Positions 1 to 8,147 of a stretch of DNA of 32,174 nt are shown here, piece by piece. The stretch spans positions 1 to 32,174 of the IMG/VR virus record IMGVR_UViG_3300007735_000614; one strand, given 5' to 3'. The notes below the pieces were generated by a model. It had not been told where the DNA came from. It was given only the letters and a program-made list of their open reading frames with translations, and searched no databases. Position numbers and translations under genes: made by a program. Origin of the DNA: a virus. Numbering within the stretch: position 1 is the first letter of the stretch; every line of letters starts with the position of its first letter.

Positions 1-58
1 CCAGGAGGAACGCGGCCCCGATATTTTGCCCAAAACGGCCATCGGCGAGGAGTTCAGC
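1..58 (+). other. Terminase leader, probable right half of the cos region
   Basis: Non-coding leader before the small terminase gene. It holds a nested dyad: TTTTG (24-28), two bases, CAAAA (31-35), flanked by CCGAT (18-22) and ATCGG (41-45). Dyads and AT-rich patches just before a P27-type small terminase gene are typical of terminase binding or cos DNA. The ribosome binding site GGCGAGGAG at 44-52 serves the terminase start. If the genome is circular, this continues directly from the last 67 bases of the window. The role is inferred. Confidence 0.45.
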
Positions 59-529
59 ATGGGTCGTAACCCGAAGCCGGCGGCGGCGCTCAAGTTGTCG
101 GGCTCATGGCGCGCATCGAGTCGAGCGAAGGGCGAGCCACCTCGCGAGGAGGCGCTCCCGGAGTGCCCCGCGTGGCTCGACGATGTGGCGCGTGCGGCGT
201 GGCATGACTGGATGCCTCGCATCGCTGCGATGAAGGTGATGAGCGCGGCCGACCGTGACGCGCTGGCGATCATGTGCGACACCTGGTCGCGCTATCTCGT
301 GGCTCGCGCTCGACTGCTCGAGGAGGGCGAGGTGATCCGCGTCGAGGGCGGCGATCGAGTGACCGTCAAGCGCAATCCGTGGAGCGCGGTGCTCGCGGAG
401 CATGGCGACCGACTGCGGCGCATGATGAGCGAGTTCGGCATGACCCCGGTCGGTCGTGCGAGAGTCGGTGCGGCGAAGGAGGCCGCGAAGGATGCCAAGG
501 TCGAAGACATCTTCACCCGCCGAGCGTAA
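59..529 (+). CDS. terS: Terminase small subunit, P27 family
   Basis: 156 residues. The small subunit recognises the packaging site on phage DNA and hands it to the large subunit. The N-terminus MGRNPKPAAALKLSGS is the basic opening typical of P27-type subunits, followed by helical segments with the PAWLDDVARAAWHDW region usual for the family. ATG at 59 is preferred to an upstream TTG at 26 because GAGGAG lies 7 bases before it and family members start here. It is first in the head operon and overlaps terL by 38 bases. Length is normal. Family call is confident; the DNA site it binds is inferred to be next to it. Confidence 0.88.
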   Translation: MGRNPKPAAALKLSGSWRASSRAKGEPPREEALPECPAWLDDVARAAWHDWMPRIAAMKVMSAADRDALAIMCDTWSRYLVARARLLEEGEVIRVEGGDRVTVKRNPWSAVLAEHGDRLRRMMSEFGMTPVGRARVGAAKEAAKDAKVEDIFTRRA

Positions 530-2159
530 GCCTCGCGCCAAGAAGGCGACCGAGCATCCGGCCGCCAAGTGGAACACGATCCCCGGCTATGACGCGATCG
601 CCACGGCCGGCAACTGCACCTTCGACGAGAAGGCCGCGCTACATGTGATCCGGTTCATCGAGAGCGCGTGCAAGTTGACCACGAGCACCTGGGCTGGGCA
701 GCCGTTCGTGCTGCTGCCGTGGCAGAAGGCCGTGATCGCGAACGCTTACGGTTGGATGCGCCCGGACGGGACGAGGCGCTATCGGCGCGTGCACATCCTG
801 ATCCCGCGCAAGTGCGGCAAGACCGAGATGGGCGCTGCGCTCGCGCTGTATCACCTTCTCGCCGACGATGAGCCCACGCCCGAAGTGATCTCGATCGCGA
901 ACGATCGCGCGCAGGCGGGCCGATGCCTCGAGGCCGCGAAGCGCATGGTGAGGGCCGAGCCGATGCTCGAGGGGCGCACCGAGGTCTACCAGCATCGGAT
1001 CATCGTTCCGACCACGGCCGGGGTGTACAAGGTGATGTCAAGCGAAGCGCCGAGCGCGCACGGCCTGAACACGAGCGCCGCGATCTTCGACGAAGTGCAC
1101 GCGATGGAGAACCGACGCGAGCTCTGGGAGGCGATCGAGACCAGCGTCGGCGCGAGGCGGCAGCCGATGCTCGTGACGATCACGACGGCCGGCACGCTGC
1201 GCGAGAGCCTCGAGTACGAGATGTACGACTATTCGCGGAAGGTCTGCGACCGCGTGATCGACAACCCGTACTTCTTGCCCGTGATCTACTCGGCCGACGA
1301 TGGCGATGACTGGACGAGCCCGGAGACCTGGCGCAAGTGCGCGCCGAGCCTCGGGCACACGGTGCACGAGGGCTACTACGCGGAGCGATGCCGTGAGGCG
1401 CAGGACCAGCCCTCGATGGAGACTCCGTTTCGGACCTACTACCTTTGCCAACACGTGAGCGCGTCGAACCGATGGCTGCGCATGGCCGACTGGGATGCGT
1501 GCAAGCAGGAGTTCGATCTCTCCAGGCTGGCCGGACTGCCGTGCTACCTCGGGATCGACTTGGGCGAGACGAGCGACTTGACGGCCCTCACGGCGGTCTG
1601 GGTGGATCGGGATGAGTGCTGGGTGCGCTCGTGGGCCTACGCGCCCGAGGAGGGAGCGCAGCGCCGGCAAAAGCGCGACAAGGTGCCATACCTCGACTGG
1701 TCGAGGCAGGGGCATCTCGTGCTTACGCCGGGCGATGCGACCGATTACGAGTTTGTGCGCAAGGAGGTGCTTCGGCTGGTCGGCGAGAACAAGGTGCAGG
1801 CGATCGGCTACGACCCGTACAACGCGAGCGGCCTCGCGCAGCAACTCGAGAACGACGGGCTCAAGCTGAAGCGCGTCCCGCAGTCGTTCTACTACATGGC
1901 CGAGCCCACGAAGCGATGGGAGGCGATGGTCACGAACCGCCGGCTGCGGCATGACGGGAATCCGATTCTCACCTGGGCGATGTCGAACTGCGTCGTGGAA
2001 CTCGACGCGAACTCGAACCCGAGGCCCAGCAAGCGCCGCAGCACCGAGAAGATCGACCCCGTCGTGGCCGGAATCGTGGCCCTAGCGGTGGCACTCGACG
2101 CGGCCCCGGCGGTACAACAGTCGAGCGCATATGCCGACCGAGGGATCCTATGGCTCTGA
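492..2159 (+). CDS. terL: Terminase large subunit
   Basis: 555 residues. ATPase motor and nuclease that cuts concatemers and pumps DNA into the prohead. The N-terminal ATPase has the Walker A-like stretch PRKCGKTE at about residues 105-112 and Walker B AAIFDEVHAM at about 196-205. The C-terminal RNase H-like nuclease starts with GIDLGETSD at about 354-362 and continues with an aspartate in GYDPYNAS. ATG at 492 is chosen because AAGGAGG lies about 10 bases upstream; an in-frame GTG at 456 has no better site. It overlaps terS by 38 bases and the portal gene by 10, which implies translational coupling. Confidence 0.95.
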   Translation: MPRSKTSSPAERKPRAKKATEHPAAKWNTIPGYDAIATAGNCTFDEKAALHVIRFIESACKLTTSTWAGQPFVLLPWQKAVIANAYGWMRPDGTRRYRRVHILIPRKCGKTEMGAALALYHLLADDEPTPEVISIANDRAQAGRCLEAAKRMVRAEPMLEGRTEVYQHRIIVPTTAGVYKVMSSEAPSAHGLNTSAAIFDEVHAMENRRELWEAIETSVGARRQPMLVTITTAGTLRESLEYEMYDYSRKVCDRVIDNPYFLPVIYSADDGDDWTSPETWRKCAPSLGHTVHEGYYAERCREAQDQPSMETPFRTYYLCQHVSASNRWLRMADWDACKQEFDLSRLAGLPCYLGIDLGETSDLTALTAVWVDRDECWVRSWAYAPEEGAQRRQKRDKVPYLDWSRQGHLVLTPGDATDYEFVRKEVLRLVGENKVQAIGYDPYNASGLAQQLENDGLKLKRVPQSFYYMAEPTKRWEAMVTNRRLRHDGNPILTWAMSNCVVELDANSNPRPSKRRSTEKIDPVVAGIVALAVALDAAPAVQQSSAYADRGILWL

Positions 2160-3640
2160 CTGACTGGTTTCGCCGACAGCCGCAGCCCGCAGCCGCTCCC
2201 GTGATGGAGGAGCGCGCTGTCGTTGACCGCACGCCGATCGGGCAGCCGCCGGGCGGAGCGCAGGCGTACATCTCGTCCTATGCCGACACGGGCCGCTCGA
2301 TCACGCCGGAGGCCGCGAGGGAGGCTCCGACGGTCTATGCGTGCACGCGGCTCATCTCGCAGTCGGTGGCGCGCATGGAGTGGCGCGTCATGCGTCGCGA
2401 GGGCGGGATCCCGGTGCCGGCGCGGGAGCACCCGCTCTATCGGCTCCTGAATGTCGAGCCCAACGACTACATGGGCGCGCTCGTCTGGCGCGAGTCGATG
2501 CTGCTCGACTGCCTGCTCTACGGGAACGCTTATAGCGTGATCGAGCGCGACGCTTCCGGCCGCGTGGTCGGCCTGCACAAGTTGCGCGCCGATAGCGTTG
2601 AGGTCTCGCGTGGCGCAGACGGGATGCCCGTCTACACCTACAACTCGGCGCGCTGGGATCGGCGCACCTCGGGCGAGGTGTACCAGGGGTACGACATCTT
2701 CCACCTCCGCGCGCCTAGCCTCGACGGTCTCCTCGGCGAGACCCCGATCTATCTCGTGCGGAACATCATCGGCGTGGAACTCGAGGCCGAGAAGTTCGTC
2801 GCTTCGTTCTTCCGCAACGGCGCACGGCCGGCGGGGATCATCAAGGTCGCGGGCACGATCACCGAGGAGGCGCTAAAGCGTCTGCGGCAGTCGTGGCAGG
2901 CGATCACGGGCGGCGCGGAGAACGCCGGCCGCGTGGCGATCCTCGAGAGCGGCTACCAATGGGAGAGCGTGAGCGTGAATCCCGAGGAGGCGAAACTCGT
3001 CGAGTTGCGCTCCTTCTGTCGCTCGCAGATCGCGGCCGCGTTCAACGTCCCGGTGCACATGGTCGGCGACGCGACGAAGACCTCATACGCGAGCGCCGAG
3101 CAGGCCGATGCCGAGTTTGTGAAGCATTGCCTCTCAAACTGGGCGAGCCGCTTCGAGGAGGAGTGCGCGCGCAAGCTCGTGCGCTCTGGCGAGCCGATCG
3201 AGACGCATATCTCGTTCGACGCGCTCCTGCGTGGCGATCTCTCGTCGCGATTCGCGGCGTACTCGACGGCGCTCAACAATGGTTTCCTCACGATCAACGA
3301 AGTGCGCGAGCGCGAGAATTACGCGCCGATCGATGGCGGCGATGTGGCTCGCGCGCCCGTGAATCTGGCGATCGTCGATCCGAACGTCGTGAAGTCTGGC
3401 GATGTCTCGCCGATCACCGCACCGCCTCCGGCCGTGCCGGCGGTGGCTCCCGCGACTGCGCCGACCGCTCGAGATTCCAAGGGGCGTTTCGCGCGCAAGG
3501 CCGAGCGGTACGCGGATCTCGACGAGGCGACCCAGAAGTGCGTCGAGACGAAGATCCCGAAACTGCTCGATGAGGGCTACCCGCAGGAGCAGGCCGTGGC
3601 GATCGCGATCGCGATGTGCAAGGAGGGCTCGGGTGGCTGA
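2150..3640 (+). CDS. Portal protein, HK97 type, with extra C-terminal module
   Basis: 496 residues. Forms the ring at the unique head vertex through which DNA passes. Family signatures include the N-terminal stretch APTVYACTRLISQSVA, YGNAYSVIERD, the stem/wing region, and FNVPVHMVGDATKTSYASAEQ before the crown. After an Ala/Pro-rich linker (about 415-440) it carries a separate ~40-residue tail with KCVETKIPKLLDEGYPQEQA and AIAMCKEG; similar Cys-bounded segments occur in many phage structural proteins, with no function known to me. ATG at 2150 lies inside the end of terL. The core assignment is secure. Confidence 0.93.
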   Translation: MALTDWFRRQPQPAAAPVMEERAVVDRTPIGQPPGGAQAYISSYADTGRSITPEAAREAPTVYACTRLISQSVARMEWRVMRREGGIPVPAREHPLYRLLNVEPNDYMGALVWRESMLLDCLLYGNAYSVIERDASGRVVGLHKLRADSVEVSRGADGMPVYTYNSARWDRRTSGEVYQGYDIFHLRAPSLDGLLGETPIYLVRNIIGVELEAEKFVASFFRNGARPAGIIKVAGTITEEALKRLRQSWQAITGGAENAGRVAILESGYQWESVSVNPEEAKLVELRSFCRSQIAAAFNVPVHMVGDATKTSYASAEQADAEFVKHCLSNWASRFEEECARKLVRSGEPIETHISFDALLRGDLSSRFAAYSTALNNGFLTINEVRERENYAPIDGGDVARAPVNLAIVDPNVVKSGDVSPITAPPPAVPAVAPATAPTARDSKGRFARKAERYADLDEATQKCVETKIPKLLDEGYPQEQAVAIAIAMCKEGSGG

Positions 3641-4526
3641 CTCCTACGAGCCCACGAAGGCGATGCGCGACGAGGCCGAGCGAGGGCTCGCCTGGCGGCG
3701 TGAGCATGGCCGTGGCGGCACAGAGGTCGGGGTCGCTCGAGCGCGTGACATCGCGAACGGGCGGGCGCTCTCCGAGGACACGGTGCGCCGCATGGCGAGT
3801 TACTTCGCTCGGCACGAGGTGGACAAGCAGGGGCAGGGGTGGGGGCCGGGCGAGCCGGGATTCCCTTCTGCCGGCAGGATCGCGTGGGCGCTCTGGGGTG
3901 GAGACCCCGGTCGCTCGTTCGCCGAGAGCATTCTCGAGCGCCTCGATAGGGCGCAGGAGGTCACGATGGAGCGTCGATATGGCGAGCGTCTGGAAGCACG
4001 GGCCGAGGTCGAGGCGGGGCGCGAGGTGCTGCGCGGCTACGCGAGCGTGACCGAGACAGCGTATCCGATCGGCTACGGCCAAGAGATCATCGCTCGGGGC
4101 GCGTTCGAGCGGACCCTGCGCGAGAAGCCCGACGTGGTCGCGCTCTGGAACCACGACGCGAGCCTCCCAATCGGCCGCACGACGGCCGGCAGTCTGCGGC
4201 TCATCGAGGACGAGCGCGGGCTGCTCGTCGAGCTCGAGCCGATCGACACTCAGGCGGGCCGCGACGCGCGTATCGCGGTGCGCTCGGGCGTGGTCTCGGC
4301 GATGTCGTTCGGCTTCATCGTCAAGGGCGATCGCTTCGAGGAGCGCGACGGGAAGGTGCACCGGATCATCGAGGACGTGGAACTGCACGAGGTGTCGGCG
4401 GTGACGTTCCCGGCTAACCCGGCGACGGATCTCGTGGTCGATCGGCGGTCGTTCGACATCTGGAGCGGGGAGCACCAGTCGCCTCGGATCGTCCGGCGGC
4501 GCTTCTGGCTTGGCCCGAAGCGTTGA
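3633..4526 (+). CDS. Prohead protease (HK97/U35-like) with N-terminal accessory module
   Basis: 297 residues from GTG 3633, with AGGAGGG five bases upstream and overlap with the portal stop. Residues 1-111 form a module seen in other phage head clusters (RGLAWRREHGRGGTEVGVAR, SAGRIAWALWGGDPGRSF), function unknown. Residues 112-297 are a caudovirus prohead protease: the probable catalytic His lies in LWNHDASLPIGRT (about residue 174) and Ser in SAMSFGF (about 225). It should cleave the scaffold-like N-terminus of capsid protein 2 during maturation. A second strong ribosome binding site (CAGGAGG) precedes in-frame ATG 3966, so a stand-alone protease may also be made. Confidence 0.88.
   Translation: MADSYEPTKAMRDEAERGLAWRREHGRGGTEVGVARARDIANGRALSEDTVRRMASYFARHEVDKQGQGWGPGEPGFPSAGRIAWALWGGDPGRSFAESILERLDRAQEVTMERRYGERLEARAEVEAGREVLRGYASVTETAYPIGYGQEIIARGAFERTLREKPDVVALWNHDASLPIGRTTAGSLRLIEDERGLLVELEPIDTQAGRDARIAVRSGVVSAMSFGFIVKGDRFEERDGKVHRIIEDVELHEVSAVTFPANPATDLVVDRRSFDIWSGEHQSPRIVRRRFWLGPKR
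3954..3968 (+). promoter_or_regulatory. Internal ribosome binding site and start of the short protease form
   Basis: CAGGAGG at 3954-3960 and a five-base spacer precede ATG 3966, in frame with the long gene. It falls exactly at the boundary between the accessory module and the protease fold, so a 186-residue protease could be translated on its own. Whether both forms are made cannot be told from sequence. Confidence 0.55.
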
Positions 4527-4559
4527 CCAGTAGGGGCCAAAACGGAGAGGATTCAATAC

Positions 4560-5642
4560 ATGGAACAGAAGAGCAGTCGGGCGGCTTTCCTTCGATACCT
4601 CGCGCGTGGCGCGAGCGCGATCTCATCGTCGGACGCGCAGGCGATCTACGAGGCGCGTGGGGTCACGGGCACATCGTCCGGGATCGCGCCGAGCAACTGG
4701 GCCTCTTTCTTCACCGACTCGATGGAGACATCGTGGCTGCTTTCGCGCGTCCGCAAGGTCGAGGTGAACTCAAACAAGTTGACGGTGAGCCACTACAACG
4801 AAGCATTCGAGACTGGCGACCGTATGTCCTCGGATGAAGAGGGCACTCGCGTTGACATCACGGGATCCTTCAGTCTTCCGCATTGGCGAACTACGGGAGC
4901 CGCGCCGTCAAACTATGACATGAACTACGAGCATCGGCCGATCACGCTCCACGATGTCGGAGTGAATCTGATCGTGTCGAAGGAACTCATCGAGGAGTCG
5001 ATCGGCAGCGAAAGCGCCGAGGCGGTGCTTCGCGACTTTCTCGTGCGCAAGTTGCAGACCGAGATCGAGCGACAGATTCTCGTCGGCGATCCCGCTCTGA
5101 ACTCGAACAGCAAGAAGGAATGTCAGGGCATCTGGAACTTCCCGCTCTTCAAGAGCCCGACGAGCGTCTACGGCTCAAACAATCAAGTCGTGGACGATGC
5201 GAACGGTGTCGCCGGCGGCGCGATCTCTGGTCTGTCACGCATCGAGATCATGAGCCGAATCATCCGGCCATCGTCCTTCGGCAACTCGGTATGGGTGATC
5301 GCTCGCGCTGCTTCTATCGCGGAAGTCTTCATTACCGAGAGCGTCAACAGCAACCACACGATGGGCTCGAGCGTGCCTGATTCTTTCGGCTCGATCTTCA
5401 ATCGTCCCATCTACGGGATGCCATACGTCAACTATCAGGGCGAAGCGGATGCGACAGGCGAGCGTCTCCTGCTCCTGGTCGATCTGTCGAAGTACGTCCT
5501 CGCGATTCACTCGAGCGGCTTCCAAGTGGAGCGGCTCAACGAAGTGCGCGCAGGAACCGGCCAAGTCATCCTTCGGGCATCCGTCCGCGTGGGCGGGAAC
5601 ATGATCGACCCCAAGTCGCTCATCTGTCTGAAGGCCAACTGA
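4560..5642 (+). CDS. Major capsid protein 1 (HK97 fold, no scaffold domain)
   Basis: 360 residues. It has the HK97 capsid order: an N-arm and beta region (GIAPSNWASFFTDSMETSWLL), the spine-helix region with IVSKELIEES and TEIERQILVGDPALN, and the A-domain and C-terminus (FNRPIYGMPYV, LLLLVDLSKYVLAIHSSGFQVERLNEVRAG). These align in order with the neighbouring capsid protein 2, but the long N-terminal coiled-coil delta domain is missing. Ribosome binding site GGAGAGGA precedes ATG 4560. Third codon positions look less GC-rich than in the flanking genes, hinting at separate origin. It could be a second shell subunit, a vertex variant or a paralogue in decay, though the frame is intact. Confidence 0.8.
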   Translation: MEQKSSRAAFLRYLARGASAISSSDAQAIYEARGVTGTSSGIAPSNWASFFTDSMETSWLLSRVRKVEVNSNKLTVSHYNEAFETGDRMSSDEEGTRVDITGSFSLPHWRTTGAAPSNYDMNYEHRPITLHDVGVNLIVSKELIEESIGSESAEAVLRDFLVRKLQTEIERQILVGDPALNSNSKKECQGIWNFPLFKSPTSVYGSNNQVVDDANGVAGGAISGLSRIEIMSRIIRPSSFGNSVWVIARAASIAEVFITESVNSNHTMGSSVPDSFGSIFNRPIYGMPYVNYQGEADATGERLLLLVDLSKYVLAIHSSGFQVERLNEVRAGTGQVILRASVRVGGNMIDPKSLICLKAN

Positions 5643-5669
5643 TCCACACTTTCCACAAGGAGGAAACAC

Positions 5670-6935
5670 ATGGTGGACGCATACAAGGAACTCGTCGAAA
5701 AGATGGGCGAGCTCTACGCAGAGATGAGCACGATGATCGAGGCTATGGCCTCGGCTGAAGGCGAAGAACTCGCTTCGATGGAGAAGCAGATCGAAGAGAA
5801 GAAGTCGAAGTACGACGCTCTCGCCAAGCGCCGCGACATGATGGCTGATCTCAACGCGCGCGCCGCCAAGGGCTCGCACGGCGTGGTCGTGGTCGAGCGC
5901 GATGCGCCCGCCGTTGCGACCGTGCAGAAGCGCGGTGGCATGGTGACCGACGGCAAGTATGCCGATGCGTTCGCGGACTACCTGAAGCGCGGCTACTCGC
6001 CGACCTTCGACACGCGCGCTCTGTCGGCTGGCTCGGGTGCGGACGGCGGATTCCTGCCCAGCGAGGGCTTCTACGCGCAGTTGCAGAAGTCGATTCAGCA
6101 GGAGACCACGATCATGAACCTCTGCCGCCGGATCCCCGTCGGCACGTTCACGACGAACCTCACGCTCGAGGTGGACTTCACCTCGACCGACTTCGACTCG
6201 GCGAGCACCACCGAGGGCTGGGCCGGCGAAGGCGGCGCGGTGGGCGAATACTCGCCGACCTACGCCAACGTGACCTTCACGGGCAACGCGCTGCGCCGCG
6301 TGGTCAAGGTCTCGAAGGAACTCGTCGCGGACGCTCCGTCGCGCGGCGGAGACTTCTCGATCGAGTCGATCGTCGCGAATCGCCTCGGCCAACTCTTCGC
6401 GCACTCGATCGAGTACGCGCTGTGGCAGGGCAGCGGCACGAACCGCCCGACCGGGATCACCCAGTCGAGCCTCACCGCAGGTGACACGCTCGGGACCGCC
6501 GGCACGCTGACCGCCGACGAACTGATCGACTTCGTCTACGCGCTGCCGCAGAAGTACCGCGTCTCGCCGACGTGCGCGATCGTGGCCCACGACTCGTTCT
6601 TCAAGGCTGTCCGCAAGCTGAAGCAGGCCGTGACCACGAGCGGCTCGATCCCCTACCTCTGGGAAGAGTCCTTCCAGGCAGGCGAGCCCGCTCGTCTGCT
6701 CGGAATCCCGGTCTACGCGAGCCCCTACGCCACGACCTTCGGCTCGACGGCCGCGGCAACCCTCGCGGTGGTCGGTGACTTCCAGCACTTCGTCATGGCC
6801 GAGCGTTCGGGCATGGAGGTGCAGGTGCTCCGCGAACTCTACGCGGGCAACGGCCAGATCGGCTACATGGGCGAGATGCGCCTCGATGCGAAGATCGCTC
6901 GCACCGATGCCTTCCGCACGCTCGTGAACCCGTGA
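5670..6935 (+). CDS. Major capsid protein 2 (HK97 family, with N-terminal delta domain)
   Basis: 421 residues. Classic HK97-family capsid protein. Residues 1-60 are a charged coiled coil (EKQIEEKKSKYDALAKRRD) acting as built-in scaffold, then a linker up to about residue 110 where the protease should cut. The mature part has SGSGADGGFLPSEGF, TEGWAGEGGAVGE, HSIEYALWQGSGTNRPTGI, LLGIPVYASPY and FVMAERSGMEVQVLRE. The ribosome binding site AAGGAGGA is close to ideal, as expected for an abundant protein. It sits 27 bases after capsid protein 1 and is followed by a hairpin terminator. This is the more canonical of the two shell proteins. Confidence 0.93.
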   Translation: MVDAYKELVEKMGELYAEMSTMIEAMASAEGEELASMEKQIEEKKSKYDALAKRRDMMADLNARAAKGSHGVVVVERDAPAVATVQKRGGMVTDGKYADAFADYLKRGYSPTFDTRALSAGSGADGGFLPSEGFYAQLQKSIQQETTIMNLCRRIPVGTFTTNLTLEVDFTSTDFDSASTTEGWAGEGGAVGEYSPTYANVTFTGNALRRVVKVSKELVADAPSRGGDFSIESIVANRLGQLFAHSIEYALWQGSGTNRPTGITQSSLTAGDTLGTAGTLTADELIDFVYALPQKYRVSPTCAIVAHDSFFKAVRKLKQAVTTSGSIPYLWEESFQAGEPARLLGIPVYASPYATTFGSTAAATLAVVGDFQHFVMAERSGMEVQVLRELYAGNGQIGYMGEMRLDAKIARTDAFRTLVNP

Positions 6936-6957
6936 AGCAAGGGCTGATCTGATGGGC

Positions 6958-6989
6958 AAGGAGGGCGGGCCGCAAGGCTCGCCCTCTTT
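6958..6989 (+). terminator. Hairpin terminator after the capsid genes
   Basis: Stem GAGGGCGGGCC (6961-6971), GCAA loop (6972-6975) and GGCTCGCCCTC (6976-6986), followed by TTT. It gives 11 pairs with one G-U and can be lengthened by AAG/TTT. The GNRA-type tetraloop makes it very stable. The T tract is short, so it may be a partial terminator or a 3' end protector for capsid mRNA. It lies 15 bases before the next start codon. Confidence 0.7.
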
Positions 6990-7004
6990 CACTAGGAGGA
7001 CACT

Positions 7005-7208
7005 ATGCGCGTGCACATTCTGAAGGCATTTGCGAACATCGGCGGCTCATGGCCGGCCGGGATGCGATGCGAGATTCCCGACGCGGATGCAGAGCGGTAC
7101 ATTCGTGCAGGGCTGGTCGAGCGCGACGAGCCCGTGATCGAGACACCCGAGCGCGGCCGCGTGCGGCTCCGCAAGGCAACAAGGGAGGATCCCGATGCTG
7201 GCAGTTGA
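7005..7208 (+). CDS. Small head-completion region protein, unknown
   Basis: 67 residues (MRVHILKAFANIGGSWPAGM...). ATG follows TAGGAGGA with ideal spacing. The first half looks like a small beta-rich domain (IGGSWPAGMRCEIPDADAERYI), the second half is charged. Small proteins with this opening often sit between the capsid gene and the gp6-like connector in HK97-like phages. It overlaps the next gene by 14 bases. No enzymatic motif is visible; a structural or assembly role is inferred from position only. Confidence 0.7.
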   Translation: MRVHILKAFANIGGSWPAGMRCEIPDADAERYIRAGLVERDEPVIETPERGRVRLRKATREDPDAGS

Positions 7209-7815
7209 CGGTGCGACCTATCTCTCGAACGCCGAGGCCACGAGCCCGGCCGTCGAGCCCGTCACGATCACCGAGGCGAAGGCACACTTGCGGATCACGC
7301 ACACCGACGAGGACTCGCTCATCACGAGCCTCATCGTGGCGGCGAGGAACTATGTCGAGGGGCTTGCGAATCGGCCGCTCGTGCAACGCACCTACACGCT
7401 CAAGCTCGATCGCTTCCCGGCGCACTACGAGATCATCCTGCCCGCCGGCAAGGTCTCGGCGGTCTCCTCGATCACCTATGTGGACACGGGCGGCACGACG
7501 CAGACGCTCTCGGCGAGCGCGTACACCGTCGAGACGCAGCGGCTACCCGGCTCGATCGTCATCGCCCCGGCGACGATCTCGGCGTGGCCCGCGACCCGGT
7601 TCTACGCGGGGCTCGCGAGCGTGACGATCGGCTACACGGCCGGCTACGGCGCGACGGCGGCTAGCGTGCCCCAGGCGCTCCGACAGGCCGTGCTCATGGC
7701 CGTCGGCTACTGGTACGACATCGCGCGCGAGACTGGATCCGAGGTGAATCTCTCGGAAGTGCCGCACGGTGTCGAGGCGCTGGCTCGGATGTACTCCGTC
7801 CCGAGGATGGCATGA
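7195..7815 (+). CDS. Head-tail connector, gp6-like / phiE125 gp8 family
   Basis: 206 residues. Family signatures: VEPVTITEAKAHLRITHTDEDSLI near the N-terminus, then AARNYVEGLANRPLVQRTYTLKLDRFP, a beta-rich middle, and a C-terminal helix (VPQALRQAVLMAVGYWYDIARE). Such proteins form a ring under the portal and prepare the head for tail joining. It overlaps both neighbours (14 bases upstream, 4 downstream). Length is normal. The family is clear; ring position is from known relatives. Confidence 0.88.
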   Translation: MLAVDGATYLSNAEATSPAVEPVTITEAKAHLRITHTDEDSLITSLIVAARNYVEGLANRPLVQRTYTLKLDRFPAHYEIILPAGKVSAVSSITYVDTGGTTQTLSASAYTVETQRLPGSIVIAPATISAWPATRFYAGLASVTIGYTAGYGATAASVPQALRQAVLMAVGYWYDIARETGSEVNLSEVPHGVEALARMYSVPRMA

Positions 7816-8147
7816 GGCGCGTCCGTTCCGGTCTCATGCGCACGCCGTTCTTGGTGCTCAATCGCTCCACGACTCTCGATGAGTTCGGCCAGAACGTGCC
7901 GACGTTCCTCACGACGGGGAGCACGATTTGGGGCTACCTCAAGGGCACCAACGCGACCGAGACCGTCGAGCGCGAGCGCGTAACGCACGCACGGACCTAC
8001 GAGGTGATGATCCGCGCGAAGGAGCGCACGCTCTTCTCGAACACGAGCCGACTCGAAAGCCTCGGCCGCACGTTCGAGATCGAGGGCGAGATGGAGTTCG
8101 ACGATCGGCAGCAGACGATCACGCTCCGCGTGCGGGAGGTGCTATGA
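7812..8147 (+). CDS. Head closure / head-tail adaptor protein
   Basis: 111 residues, mostly predicted beta strands, with DEFGQNVPTF, TIWGYLKG and the C-terminal FDDRQQTITLRVREV typical of the SPP1 gp16-like head-closure family. It would plug or extend the connector below the gp6-like ring. ATG 7812 forms a four-base overlap with the previous stop, and the gene overlaps the next one by four. Family call rests on short motifs plus order. Confidence 0.78.
   Translation: MRRVRSGLMRTPFLVLNRSTTLDEFGQNVPTFLTTGSTIWGYLKGTNATETVERERVTHARTYEVMIRAKERTLFSNTSRLESLGRTFEIEGEMEFDDRQQTITLRVREVL

Noticed and set aside
1038-1952. Minus-strand frame of about 300 codons opposite terL
   Set aside because: Shadow of terL; no motif, no start context.
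4523-4556. TTGACC as a possible -35 box before capsid gene 1
   Set aside because: No acceptable -10 box at 16-18 bases (GAGGAT at best), and the TTGACC overlaps the protease stop codon; not enough for a promoter call.
5235-7016. Long open frame of 593 codons on the minus strand opposite the capsid genes
   Set aside because: It mirrors the GC-rich codon pattern of the capsid genes, is Arg/His/Val-rich without motifs, has no ribosome binding site, and conflicts with two certain genes.
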